This document shows positions 24,440 through 32,621 of a DNA stretch of 38,702 bases, in pieces. The translations under genes and the position numbers were made by a program. The notes under the pieces are model-generated. The model searched no databases, was not told the origin of the DNA, and saw only the letters and a list, made by a program, of their open reading frames with translations. How positions within the stretch are numbered: the stretch's first letter is position 1; the number at the start of each line of letters is the position of its first letter. Source of the stretch: an uncultured Mucilaginibacter sp. (GTDB lineage: Bacteria > Bacteroidota > Bacteroidia > Sphingobacteriales > Sphingobacteriaceae); NCBI RefSeq assembly GCF_937859865.1, contig NZ_CALMAT010000119.1, forward strand, positions 1 through 38,702, in the 5' to 3' direction.

Positions 24440-25624
24440 ATGAACAATGCCCTTTCCACCAGCTTAAACGAAAGAAGGATTTCTCAACCTACTTACCAGG
24501 CTGCTTTTGCGGTTTCGGAAGCAGTTGACCTTCATTTTAAAAAACATTTTAACGCGGCACGCTTAAACGCAGTGCAAGAACTGGCGCCCGAACCATCTGC
24601 CGAAGTTATTGAAGCGATTATTGATGTGGCTTTTTGGGCAAGCTTAGGCCGCGAAGAAGGCCGATCGCCCAAAATATCCCTTGCTTTTTTGCCTGAAGAA
24701 ATGGCCGGAATGCCTTTGGTGTTTAAACACAGGCTGCCGTTTAAAACACAAACTTTAACCAAACTGGCACCGGCAGTAGAGCGTCCGGGCATCCATTTAG
24801 GGATTTGGATAGAAGACGGCGAGCTGTATTTGTGGGGAACAACACGCGAAATCCCGGGCCTGTGCTTTGTGCTGGAAGTGGTTGAACCCGGCCTGTTGGT
24901 TGTAAAACACCGCCGGATAGATGGTTTAGGAAAGTTTGTAAACGTGGCCACACTAAAAGGCGACCAGATTAAAGTGGTGGATGAAATCAGCCAAAACGCA
25001 TCCGAACGCCCGCCGATCATCAATTCTTTGTTAGGCTTTACTTCTCATTACAGCAACAATGATGCTGATTCCATTAATGTGCTGGTACAGTTGGCCACTG
25101 CCATGCGTGCCCATGGTCGCGGCGGCGCGGTGTTGGTGGTTCCGGCAGATACGGACAACTGGCGCGATTCGATCATCCATCCCATTACTTATCCTGTGGT
25201 TTCGGCTTTTTCCGGGTTATCAGACCTGACGAAACAAATTGACCAGGAAAAAAACCTGCTTTTGTGGCAAAACATGCTACGGCAAGCTGTAGATAGTGTT
25301 GGCGGCTTGACGGCGGTTGACGGCGCAACCGTAATCAACGACCGGCACGAACTGCTTGCTTTTGGTGCCAAGATCGGTAGGTCGTGGAAAAGTAAACGGG
25401 TAGATCAGATCGTGCTTACAGAACCAGTGATCGGCAGTTCGGCCAGCGTAATCCATCCGGCTACTTTAGGCGGAACAAGGCACCTTTCGGCAGCACAATT
25501 TGTGTTTGACCAACGCGATGCCGTTGCCTTGGTTGCTTCGCAAGATGGCCGCTTTACCGTTTTTGCCTGGTCGCCGCTGGAAAACATGGTGCATGCGCAC
25601 CAGATTGATATTCTGTTGCTATAA
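24440..25624 (+). CDS. DAC-like (DisA_N-type) domain protein with N-terminal sensor-like domain
   Basis: The 394-residue protein ends in a region resembling the diadenylate cyclase (DAC) fold: LATAMRAHGRGGAVLVVPAD, then VDGATVINDRHELLAFGAKI with the DGA motif at residues 294-296, and GGTRHLSAAQFVF followed by AVALVASQDGRFTVF. Active DACs have DGA and RHR; here the second motif is RHL (347-349), so cyclase activity is doubtful. The front half (to about 200) resembles the putative sensor domain called DACNV in protein databases (from memory, not searched). A c-di-AMP-related or nucleotide-sensing role is inferred only. It is probably monocistronic, with its own promoter. Confidence 0.65.
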   Translation: MNNALSTSLNERRISQPTYQAAFAVSEAVDLHFKKHFNAARLNAVQELAPEPSAEVIEAIIDVAFWASLGREEGRSPKISLAFLPEEMAGMPLVFKHRLPFKTQTLTKLAPAVERPGIHLGIWIEDGELYLWGTTREIPGLCFVLEVVEPGLLVVKHRRIDGLGKFVNVATLKGDQIKVVDEISQNASERPPIINSLLGFTSHYSNNDADSINVLVQLATAMRAHGRGGAVLVVPADTDNWRDSIIHPITYPVVSAFSGLSDLTKQIDQEKNLLLWQNMLRQAVDSVGGLTAVDGATVINDRHELLAFGAKIGRSWKSKRVDQIVLTEPVIGSSASVIHPATLGGTRHLSAAQFVFDQRDAVALVASQDGRFTVFAWSPLENMVHAHQIDILLL

Positions 25625-25682
25625 CAGTTTGTTGCGCTAAATTCTAAGTTTCTAATCCTAAGCTTGTCAAAGGCTCACCAAA

Positions 25683-25705
25683 TTTTACCCGATAAAAGAA
25701 GCATC
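25683..25705 (-). repeat. Single repeat arm
   Basis: TTTTACCCGATAAAAGAAGC then ATC, a G-type right arm between the convergent DAC-like and membrane-protein genes. Confidence 0.6.
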
Positions 25706-25726
25706 AATTTTATGAAACGCTGAAAT

Positions 25727-26173
25727 TTATTTCTTTTTCCCTAAAACTTTAATCGCCCCGGCCGCTGCCAAACCGCCCAAGGTGTACCACAAAATTGTTA
25801 AAACTTTCGTTTCTGTTGTCCGGTCGCTGTGCGATTGGTTTAAGTTCATTTTAGAAGGTAAAAAAACCGCTCCCACTCCTGCCGCCAGCCCTAAAACCAA
25901 GCCCCGCCTCAACAAATGCTTCTTTTTCCCAAAACCAATCAGGCTGTAATACAAAGCATTGCTTAAAATATCGGCAGCTAAAGTGCAGGCGTACAACTCT
26001 TTTTGGGTGGAAGGAAGAGGCAAACCGGCTGCTTTCAACAATTTCGTCAGCGCTTCTTCCCCAATCAAATGGATATGCGGTGCGTCTTTATCTATCTTTC
26101 GGTAAGTTTCATGGATTAGGTTGAGCGTTAATGCGCCTGCCAATCCTCCGGCCAATGCTGTTGCTGTTTTCAT
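25727..26173 (-). CDS. Conserved hypothetical membrane protein
   Basis: The 148-residue protein is not assigned to a named family. Residues 1-20 are hydrophobic and Gly-rich (MKTATALAGGLAGALTLNLI), hydrophobic segments lie near 68-82, 90-106 and 125-142, and the tail is KVLGKKK. A hydrophilic HETYRKIDKDAPHIHLIGEE stretch with several His residues follows the first segment. This suggests a small inner-membrane protein with three or four spans. It faces away from the VF530 gene and no operon partner is apparent. Confidence 0.65.
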   Translation of the reverse strand: MKTATALAGGLAGALTLNLIHETYRKIDKDAPHIHLIGEEALTKLLKAAGLPLPSTQKELYACTLAADILSNALYYSLIGFGKKKHLLRRGLVLGLAAGVGAVFLPSKMNLNQSHSDRTTETKVLTILWYTLGGLAAAGAIKVLGKKK

Positions 26174-26258
26174 TTGTGGTAAAGTCAGGCCGGCTGGATT
26201 TTGTTTGATCGGTATTTTGGTTTAGCCAGCTAATCTTTTTTTACATTTGTTTAAACTG

Positions 26259-26489
26259 ATGGAAACACAAAGCAACAACCCGCTGCACGGCAAAACGCTG
26301 GAAAGTATCTTGAATGATTTAGTGGCACATTTTGGCTGGGAAGAATTAGGCAACCGCATCCGCATCAATTGTTTTACGGATAACCCAAGCCTTAAATCGA
26401 GCTTAACTTTTTTGCGTAAAACGCCTTGGGCCAGAAAAAAAGTGGAAGACTTGTACATCCGCTTCTGCTTAAAAAAGCCGACAATATAG
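26259..26489 (+). CDS. VF530 / DUF2132 family DNA-binding-like protein
   Basis: The 76-residue protein matches the VF530 family along its full length: [40 protein letters not shown] and [20 protein letters not shown]. The family is a small helical domain whose Vibrio member was solved by structural genomics and proposed to bind DNA. The ATG at 26259 was preferred to a TTG at 26247 because the family starts just before NPLHGKTLE. It stands alone between two minus-strand genes. Its stop codon touches a perfect hairpin. Confidence 0.85.
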   Translation: METQSNNPLHGKTLESILNDLVAHFGWEELGNRIRINCFTDNPSLKSSLTFLRKTPWARKKVEDLYIRFCLKKPTI

Positions 26490-26528
26490 GTTGATACTGT
26501 TTTTATCGGCATAAAAACAGTGTCAACC
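26489..26528. terminator. Palindrome of the variant repeat (TGATACTG type), terminator-like
   Basis: GGTTGATACTGTTTTTAT and ATAAAAACAGTGTCAACC pair around the loop CGGC: 18 bp with one T-G wobble. The loop and inner stem are the same TTTTATCGGCATAAAA core as the main repeat, but the outer part differs. It separates the convergent VF530 and PQQ-dehydrogenase-like genes. Confidence 0.75.
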
Positions 26529-26542
26529 TTTAACAACAATTT

Positions 26543-28096
26543 TTACTCAGCCTTTTTCTTCGGGCCTTCTACCACACTTTTTTCGGGAAGTTTGGCTGGT
26601 TGCTTTTGCCCGGTTGGGTCTTGGCCTAAATAAGTGAACTCTAAAATACTGCCCCGGTAACTTATTTGCTGCGGGTTTTCTTTGGAAGGGCCGGAAGAAA
26701 CCGAACCGGTGTCTGTTGATAAATAAATCTTTTTTCCATCGGGGGATAAAGCCAGGTCGCGGTAACGTACATCGCCTTTAAAATAACAAATGGTATCAGA
26801 AGTGATTTGGTCGCCCCGTTCGTTCAGCTTTAACCGGATCAGTTTTCCGTTTTTCAGGCCGGTCAGCAACACCGAGTTTTTCCATCCCGGAATACTGTTC
26901 GCCGTATAAACCTCAATACTGCTTATCCCTTCGGATGCCCATTTGGTTCCATTGTTGCCGCTTTCAATGTCATTAAAAAGTTTAGTTAAAAAAGATGAAG
27001 AGTTGGGATACAAAGTTTTAAGCGGCGCACGATAATTTTCAGTTCCGATTAGCTTTACGTTTTCCTGCTCTGAGCGGATAAAAGGATAAGTAGTATGCCA
27101 CTTGCCCGGCAGGCTGTCATGGTTGGAAACACCTGCCGCCAAACCATTGTAATTGCCATCAGGATAACCGATAATTAAAGGATGCCCGTAGTTCTTCCCT
27201 TTCTCGATGATGTTAACTTCATCATCCGAAAAAGGGCCATGCTCGCAGGAATACAACCTTCCGGTGCCATTTACAACGGCATAAAACAAGCCTTGCGGGT
27301 TGCGGTGGCCAAAACTCCAAACTGCATTTTGCCGTGAATTGGTGTTGAAAGGGTTATCGGTAGGGATCCATTTGTCAAAAGGGTTTTGGTCTGCGTCCGG
27401 CTCCAAGTTAAAACGCAATATCTTCCCTTCGTAATCGTCTTTTTGCTGCGCATGGTTTGGACGGTTGGCGTTTACAAACTGGCCCGCACCCATATCTCCG
27501 ATAGAATAAAATAAATAGTTTTTACCGTTTACGAAAGCAATGGTTAAACGCCCGCCGTTATGGTCGTTGCTGCCAGGCAAAGTATCGCAAAGCGTAACCG
27601 GGTTAACTAGCTTTTGTGCTTTGGTATCGTATTCGTAGCGCACAATTTTTGTTTTGAAAAAACAGCCGCCATAATTTAAAGCGCAGCCACTGCCACTTTG
27701 GTTTGCGCCTTTAAACTGGTACATATATGACAAATAAACATAAGGCTTGCCGGATAACAACTGTGGGTGCAAAGCCATACCCATCAAACCGGCTTGCGGC
27801 CAGGGCTTGCCGTTGTGCATCCTGTCGTACCGCGGAAACTGCCTTTCGCTGTTCAAATCCAGCAGCACCGTTTTATTGCCCGAAGCAGTATCAATCCGGC
27901 TTACGAGGTAACCTTTTGCTTCAGTTACCCATAGGTAATTATCTGGGCCAAAAGTAATTTCCCATGGGTCGCTTAATTTTGCCGCTACGGTGCGTACTGC
28001 AAATTTTTCACCATTCGGCCCGGTTATGGTTTGTGCCTTTGCTTCTGCATAAATTAATGCGGTAAAAAAAGCAATTAGTAAAGCATGTTTTTTCAT
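26543..28096 (-). CDS. PQQ-dependent soluble glucose/sorbosone dehydrogenase-like protein
   Basis: The 517-residue exported protein starts with a signal peptide (MKKHALLIAFFTALIY, cleavage after EAKAQ). The six-bladed propeller shows sGDH motifs in order: LSDPWEITFGPD, GMALHP, NDHNGGR with the catalytic-His position, GHRNPQGL with the conserved Arg, and EHGPFSDDEVNII. It would oxidise a sugar or sugar derivative in the periplasm with PQQ; substrate and PQQ loading are not proven. A Cys-rich insert (SGCALNYGGCFF) may form a disulfide. ATG at 28096 replaces an in-frame TTG at 28120. A long hairpin element lies upstream. Confidence 0.82.
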   Translation of the reverse strand: MKKHALLIAFFTALIYAEAKAQTITGPNGEKFAVRTVAAKLSDPWEITFGPDNYLWVTEAKGYLVSRIDTASGNKTVLLDLNSERQFPRYDRMHNGKPWPQAGLMGMALHPQLLSGKPYVYLSYMYQFKGANQSGSGCALNYGGCFFKTKIVRYEYDTKAQKLVNPVTLCDTLPGSNDHNGGRLTIAFVNGKNYLFYSIGDMGAGQFVNANRPNHAQQKDDYEGKILRFNLEPDADQNPFDKWIPTDNPFNTNSRQNAVWSFGHRNPQGLFYAVVNGTGRLYSCEHGPFSDDEVNIIEKGKNYGHPLIIGYPDGNYNGLAAGVSNHDSLPGKWHTTYPFIRSEQENVKLIGTENYRAPLKTLYPNSSSFLTKLFNDIESGNNGTKWASEGISSIEVYTANSIPGWKNSVLLTGLKNGKLIRLKLNERGDQITSDTICYFKGDVRYRDLALSPDGKKIYLSTDTGSVSSGPSKENPQQISYRGSILEFTYLGQDPTGQKQPAKLPEKSVVEGPKKKAE

Positions 28097-28158
28097 TGCT
28101 GATACAACCGTCAACAACAATAGAAGTTCTCTTAATCTGTTAAAAAATTAATTGTATA

Positions 28159-28313
28159 GCGCCTGTTTAAATTTACACAAGAGAAAATATTGATGCTTCT
28201 TTTACCCTATAAAAATTGGTGTACAAAGTTTTTTTTAGGCTGATGCAAACACTAATTTTATAGGGTAAAAGAAGCATTGGAACTTCGACAAATAAATTTC
28301 AAACAAGCGCTTA
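28159..28313 (-). repeat. Long hairpin element, copy C (inverted)
   Basis: The terminal repeats are GCGCCTGTTTAAATTT on the left and AAATTTCAAACAAGCGCTTAA on the right in mirrored form. The core arms ATGCTTCTTTTACCCTATAA and ATAGGGTAAAAGAAGCAT pair perfectly. Read on the minus strand, its loop GTGTTTGCATCAGCCTAAAA aligns with copy A, so it is an inverted copy. Its edge coincides with the stop codon of the DEAD-box-like gene. Confidence 0.85.
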
Positions 28314-29609
28314 ATGTTTCCGCTTGTTGTTCATTTTGGCTTTTTCGCCCGAACTGTAGTTGTAAGTTTTGGCATTACTGGCCTTTTTTTCGTGGAAAGC
28401 TGCACCCGTTTCCGGTGCTTTTTGGGCTGCTTTTGTGGCCGACTTTTCTACGTCTTTTTTAAGTTCTTTTTCGATCACCAAACCTTCCGGCAATTCGGCA
28501 ACCGGTATTTTTTGTCCGATGGCTTGTTCTATTTTCCTAACCATTGCCAACTCCAAATCAGTGGCAAAAGTAATGGCCAGCACCTCAAAATTTTCCTGCG
28601 GCCATTGGTTCACCACATGTTTGATGAAAATTTCTTTTTCTTCCGGAAGTTCGAAATGGAAGAGAAACGGGATGTCGGTCAAATCCAGGTTCGGCGTATT
28701 TTCATTCGCCACAATCAAAGTACGCATATTCGATGCCGCTTTAAACTGCTGAATGTCATCAAAACCTGCCGTATCAAAAAATTGCGGGTTAAGTATCGCC
28801 GCTTCCTCTTTAACGCTTTTGCCCAAACTCTTCAACACTTTTTCGGCAGTAAAAGAAGTATTTACAAAAACCACATTTTTGGTGAAAACATCGGCATCTT
28901 GCAAAAACAAATCAAGCAAATTCAATTTTGTACGGAAGTTTGGCACTTGGTACAGCAACTGTTCGTGCGTTACCAAATCCGTTTCAGTCAATTCTTCCAC
29001 TTCTACCGTTGCCGGCATTTGCATAAACAGGCCGATCATTTTCAGCAGTTTATCATGCATTACTTCGGTAAAAACCAAATGTTGCGCTTTGTCAATGCTG
29101 TTGGCAAGTTCGGCAACCGGCAATTGCATACCTTGTTTGATGATCAGTTCGGCGTCATCCAAAATCAGCAAATCCACTTTGTTCAAGTTCAAACCCAATT
29201 TCAGGTAAATGGCACGCGCACGGTCTGGCGTGGCCACAACCACATCGGCGCCATCGGCCAAAGCGTTCAACTGCGTTTCCATTCCCGGCGACGGAAATAA
29301 ACCTACAATTTGGATGGTTTTGTTTTTGGTAAATAAACTAAATTGTTCTAAAACAGCTTCTACTTTTTCTTTGCTGTCCACCAAAATTAAAACACGTGGT
29401 GCATCGCCAAAACCTTGTTTGATGCGGTTTAAAACAGCCAGAATATAAGTTGTGGTTTTGCCGCAACCTTCCGGGCCAACCACAATTAAATCCTGTCCGC
29501 CTGCTATCCTGGCCAAGGTTTTAAGTTGAATTTCTTTCGGACTGGCAAAACCGGCTTCAGTTACCGTTCGTGCTAATTGTTTACTGAGCTTTAATTTTTC
29601 TGCCCACAT
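28311..29609 (-). CDS. DEAD-box RNA-helicase-like protein with degenerate motifs
   Basis: The 432-residue protein has the two-RecA layout of DEAD-box helicases but is eroded. The Walker A GPEGCGKT (residues 45-52) and the VVATPDRA motif are intact. Motif II reads DDAE (151-154) instead of DEAD, the SAT motif is absent (VFTEVMH in its place), and no HRIGRTGR-like motif VI is seen near KHVVNQWP. The tail is Lys/Ala-rich and ends in NNKRKH, suited to RNA binding. It may bind ATP or RNA without normal unwinding. ATG at 29609 was chosen because the upstream TTG (29642) lies inside the -7 box. A single repeat arm motif is embedded in the frame at 28846-28862. Confidence 0.75.
   Translation of the reverse strand: MWAEKLKLSKQLARTVTEAGFASPKEIQLKTLARIAGGQDLIVVGPEGCGKTTTYILAVLNRIKQGFGDAPRVLILVDSKEKVEAVLEQFSLFTKNKTIQIVGLFPSPGMETQLNALADGADVVVATPDRARAIYLKLGLNLNKVDLLILDDAELIIKQGMQLPVAELANSIDKAQHLVFTEVMHDKLLKMIGLFMQMPATVEVEELTETDLVTHEQLLYQVPNFRTKLNLLDLFLQDADVFTKNVVFVNTSFTAEKVLKSLGKSVKEEAAILNPQFFDTAGFDDIQQFKAASNMRTLIVANENTPNLDLTDIPFLFHFELPEEKEIFIKHVVNQWPQENFEVLAITFATDLELAMVRKIEQAIGQKIPVAELPEGLVIEKELKKDVEKSATKAAQKAPETGAAFHEKKASNAKTYNYSSGEKAKMNNKRKH
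28846..28862 (-). repeat. Arm-like sequence inside the DEAD-box-like frame
   Basis: The minus strand reads AATACTTCTTTTACTGC, matching the A-type arm ATACTTCTTTTA; it encodes NTSFTA at a normal place in the helicase C-domain. It may be chance or an old insertion. Confidence 0.3.
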
Positions 29610-29639
29610 GGAGGGTTTGGAGTTTGAAGATGGAAAGCA

Positions 29640-29647
29640 CAAAGGTA
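29640..29647 (-). promoter_or_regulatory. -7 box of the DEAD-box-like gene
   Basis: The minus strand reads TACCTTTG, a perfect match to TAnnTTTG, about 31 bases before the ATG at 29609. The -33 region falls on a repeat arm (29660-29675) instead of a TTG. Confidence 0.45.
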
Positions 29648-29659
29648 CGTTTTGCGTGC

Positions 29660-29675
29660 ATACTTCTTTTACCGG
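29660..29675 (+). repeat. Single repeat arm in a divergent promoter region
   Basis: ATACTTCTTTTACCGG, A-type. It overlaps the expected -33 region of the helicase-like gene and lies upstream of guaA. Confidence 0.65.
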
Positions 29676-29712
29676 TGTTTTTTATGCGCCTTGTTTTGTT
29701 ATGTTGATGCTT

Positions 29713-29807
29713 GCTGTCTTCCCGACCAACGGGAAAGATCTTCTTAGAAGCGATTCATATTTGTAAAGTTGAAAGAAGATTTCTCCCTTTGGTCGAAATA
29801 ACAAAGC
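29713..29807. repeat. Imperfect inverted repeat of the TGTCATCCCGACC family
   Basis: GCTGTCTTCCCGACCAACGG at the left faces CCTTTGGTCGAAATAACAAA at the right, with GATCTTC / GAAGAT inside. It is a diverged relative of the element at 33786-33895. A degenerate tract of CTTTC / AACTTTCC units follows to 29855. Confidence 0.6.
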
Positions 29808-29855
29808 GGCTTCCCGACTTTCAGACTTCCCGTCTTTCTAACTTTCCAACTTCTT

Positions 29856-29866
29856 CTGTATCTTCG
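29856..29866 (+). promoter_or_regulatory. Possible -7 box close to the guaA start
   Basis: TATCTTCG (one mismatch to TAnnTTTG) lies only a few bases before ATG at 29870. If used, the mRNA would be almost leaderless. Confidence 0.25.
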
Positions 29867-29869
29867 CGG

Positions 29870-31399
29870 ATGCAAGAAAAAATTATTATTCTTGATTTTG
29901 GTTCGCAGTTTACCCAACTCATCGCGCGCCGCGTCAGGGAATTGAGCATTTACTGCGAGATCCATCCTTTTAACCATTTGCCCGAATTTGACGAATCTGT
30001 AAAAGGAATTATTCTTTCTGGAAGCCCATATTCTGTGCGCCAAACCGATGCGCCGCATTTCGATTTTATTCCGTTTCATGGCAATTTGCCGGTTTTGGGC
30101 GTTTGTTACGGCGCACAGTTTCTGGCCCATCATTCCGGCGGCGAAGTTTTGGCTTCAAGCACGCGGGAATATGGCCGCGCTCATCTGCAATTCATTCAAT
30201 CAGAAAACCCGCTGTTCAAGCAAATTCGGGCCAACTCACAGGTTTGGATGTCGCACGGTGATACCATTGCCAGAATTGCCGATGATTTTGAAATCATCGC
30301 CAGTACAGATTCGGTTAAAGTTGCCGCTTATCAAATCAAAGGAACCCAAACTTACGGCATCCAGTTTCACCCGGAAGTAACGCACAGCATTGATGGCAAG
30401 CAATTGCTGCAAAACTTTTTGGTGGATATTTGCGGTTGTAAACAAGATTGGACGGCTGATTCTTTTGTAGAAACCACGATTGCAGAACTTAAAGAAAAAT
30501 TAGGTGATGACCAAGTGGTTCTCGGGCTTTCCGGCGGCGTAGATTCTTCAGTGGCTGCGGTTTTGCTGCATCATGCCATCGGTAAAAACCTCCATTGTAT
30601 TTTTGTGGACAACGGTTTGCTGCGGAAAGACGAGTTCCAGTCCGTTTTGGATTCGTACCAGCACATGGGCCTGAACGTAAAAGGCGTGGATGCCAAACAA
30701 CGTTTTTACGATGCTTTGCAGGGATTGTCTGATCCGGAGAAAAAGCGAAAAGCCATCGGCCGTGTTTTTATAGAAGTTTTTGATGACGAAGCACACCGCA
30801 TCGAAAATGTAAAATGGCTGGGGCAAGGAACGATTTATCCGGATGTGATCGAATCGGTTTCGGTAAAAGGGCCATCGGCAACCATCAAATCGCACCATAA
30901 TGTTGGCGGTTTGCCCGATTTTATGAAGCTAAAAGTAGTAGAACCGCTGAATACGTTGTTTAAAGATGAAGTGCGCAAAGTAGGCAAAGCGCTGGAAATT
31001 GACCCAGATATTCTCGGCCGCCATCCTTTTCCCGGTCCGGGTTTGGCCATCCGTATTTTGGGGGAAATAACGCCCGAAAAAGTAGCGGTTTTGCAGGAAG
31101 CCGATGCGATTTACATCAACAATTTAAGGGCGGCTGGTGTTTATGATCAGGTTTGGCAGGCGGGCGCCATCTTTTTGCCGGTGCAATCTGTGGGCGTGAT
31201 GGGCGATGAACGCACTTACGAAAACGTGATTTGCCTGCGTGCCGTGGAATCTTTGGATGGCATGACGGCCGACTGGTGCCATTTGCCGTACAACCTGCTT
31301 GGAAAAATATCTAACGAAATCATCAATAATGTTAAAGGAATTAACCGCGTTGTGTACGACATCAGCTCGAAACCGCCGGCCACCATTGAGTGGGAATAA
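29870..31399 (+). CDS. guaA: GMP synthase (glutamine-hydrolysing)
   Basis: The 509-residue enzyme converts XMP to GMP. The N-terminal class I glutaminase has [17 protein letters not shown], the nucleophile Cys79 in [10 protein letters not shown] and FHPEV. The ATP-pyrophosphatase part has the PP-loop [11 protein letters not shown]. The C-terminal dimerisation part has [17 protein letters not shown] and ends in KPPATIEWE, the normal terminus. The start was moved 53 codons downstream of the longest frame because [13 protein letters not shown] is the family's N-terminus and the upstream part is repeat DNA. The stop is followed directly by an ATG in another frame, which is not used. Confidence 0.96.
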   Translation: MQEKIIILDFGSQFTQLIARRVRELSIYCEIHPFNHLPEFDESVKGIILSGSPYSVRQTDAPHFDFIPFHGNLPVLGVCYGAQFLAHHSGGEVLASSTREYGRAHLQFIQSENPLFKQIRANSQVWMSHGDTIARIADDFEIIASTDSVKVAAYQIKGTQTYGIQFHPEVTHSIDGKQLLQNFLVDICGCKQDWTADSFVETTIAELKEKLGDDQVVLGLSGGVDSSVAAVLLHHAIGKNLHCIFVDNGLLRKDEFQSVLDSYQHMGLNVKGVDAKQRFYDALQGLSDPEKKRKAIGRVFIEVFDDEAHRIENVKWLGQGTIYPDVIESVSVKGPSATIKSHHNVGGLPDFMKLKVVEPLNTLFKDEVRKVGKALEIDPDILGRHPFPGPGLAIRILGEITPEKVAVLQEADAIYINNLRAAGVYDQVWQAGAIFLPVQSVGVMGDERTYENVICLRAVESLDGMTADWCHLPYNLLGKISNEIINNVKGINRVVYDISSKPPATIEWE

Positions 31400-32621
31400 A
31401 TGGCTGATACTGTTTTTACCGGCACTTTTTTGGGCTGCATGTTCGCCAAAAATACGGCCGGTGGTGCAAACGCCGGTTGCAAAAACGGAAGAACAAAAGC
31501 CAGCAGTCAAAAAAAACGACACGGTAAAAGTTGCCGAAAAAACACCGGTAAAAACAGCACGCGTTCCGTCTATCGCTTTGTTGCTGCCGTTTTCGCTTGA
31601 TCCGGCTGGTTCGGTTATTTCCACTCAAAATCAAATTAAAACCAATATCGCGGTTGATTTTTATGAAGGTTTTAAACTGGCTTTGGATTCGTTAACCGGC
31701 AACGGACAAAGTTTTAAACTAACCGTTTTCGATACAAAAGATGAACAAACGCAGGCGCAAAACCTGGCTTTAAACCCGTCCGTCCGCAAAAGCGATTTGA
31801 TTGTTGGCCCGGTTTTTCCGGCTGGCGTTCAGGCTTTTTCGGCGCGCATCAGCAGTTTGCACAAGCCTGTTGTTTCGCCGCTTTCGGCCGCTTCTCCGGC
31901 AACTTACAACAATCCTTCGCTCATCACTTTAACGCCGCCGCTTGAATTTCATGCAATGCGTGTGGCGCAATATATCAAGGAAAACATCAACCCAAAAACC
32001 GTTTACATTTTGCGTTCCGGTTTTTCCGAAGAGAACAAATACATTTTGCCATTTAAAAAAACGCTGGACAGTTTGAGTAAGAAACGGATTAAAATTGTTG
32101 ATGTTACCATTTCTAAAGGCGATTTTACGGCACTTTTGCCCACACTTTCCAAAACCTCCGAAAATGTTTTTGTCGTCCCTTCCACGCAGCGTTCGTTTTT
32201 GAAAGTTACTTTGAATGCGCTGGATAAACTTTCAGATACATACCCAATCCAGCTTTTCGGCCACCCAAACTGGAACAAAGCCACGTATTTAAGACCGGAA
32301 ACGTTGGAGAAAATGCATACTTTTATTACTTCGGCTTATCAAATCAATTACAAATCGCCGGAAATGGTTGCCTTTATCAAAAGTTTTCGTAAAATGTACC
32401 ACGCCGAACCGACCGAATATGCCATCAATGGTTTTGATACCGGTTTGTATTTCGGAAAAATCTTAAGCGATCCATCTGCTGATTTTAACCATTTGCAAAA
32501 CAGGCCTTTTGATGCTTTGCACAACCGTTTTGAGTTTGTGCAGAAAAAAGGTTACGGTTGGATTAACAGTTATGTAGAATTGTTGCAATACCAGGATTAT
32601 TCGTTGAAACCAGTAAAATGA
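31386..32621 (+). CDS. Type-1 periplasmic-binding lipoprotein (LpoA / amino-acid ABC binding-like)
   Basis: The protein of about 411 residues carries a lipoprotein signal ([14 protein letters not shown]) and, after a Lys/Pro-rich linker, a periplasmic-binding fold of type 1: [41 protein letters not shown] and [14 protein letters not shown]. Homologues resemble branched-chain amino-acid binding proteins and the PBP activator LpoA; the ligand is unknown. No ATG fits: TTG at 31386, inside the guaA 3' end (14-base overlap), gives a sensible signal peptide. ATG at 31329 is an alternative with a long n-region. Its stop overlaps the next start by four bases. Confidence 0.75.
   Translation: MSGNKWLILFLPALFWAACSPKIRPVVQTPVAKTEEQKPAVKKNDTVKVAEKTPVKTARVPSIALLLPFSLDPAGSVISTQNQIKTNIAVDFYEGFKLALDSLTGNGQSFKLTVFDTKDEQTQAQNLALNPSVRKSDLIVGPVFPAGVQAFSARISSLHKPVVSPLSAASPATYNNPSLITLTPPLEFHAMRVAQYIKENINPKTVYILRSGFSEENKYILPFKKTLDSLSKKRIKIVDVTISKGDFTALLPTLSKTSENVFVVPSTQRSFLKVTLNALDKLSDTYPIQLFGHPNWNKATYLRPETLEKMHTFITSAYQINYKSPEMVAFIKSFRKMYHAEPTEYAINGFDTGLYFGKILSDPSADFNHLQNRPFDALHNRFEFVQKKGYGWINSYVELLQYQDYSLKPVK
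31403..31424 (+). repeat. Variant repeat arm encoding part of a signal peptide
   Basis: CTGATACTGTTTTTACCGGC matches the variant arm at 26491 (TGATACTGTTTTTATCGGC) at all but one base. In frame it encodes LILFLPA of the lipoprotein signal. Confidence 0.45.

Noticed and set aside
28314-29300. A 328-codon open frame on the + strand opposite the DEAD-box-like gene
   Set aside because: It is rich in Phe, Cys, His and Gln and shows no domain. It mirrors the codon bias of the minus-strand gene, so it is a shadow frame.
29676-29869. Purine-type riboswitch before guaA
   Set aside because: The region is filled by an inverted repeat and a CT-rich degenerate tract. I saw no conserved purine-aptamer loops.
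31400-31600. ATG frame directly after the guaA stop
   Set aside because: It encodes a Lys/Cys/Gly-rich product without a family and overlaps the lipoprotein frame, which has clear domains.
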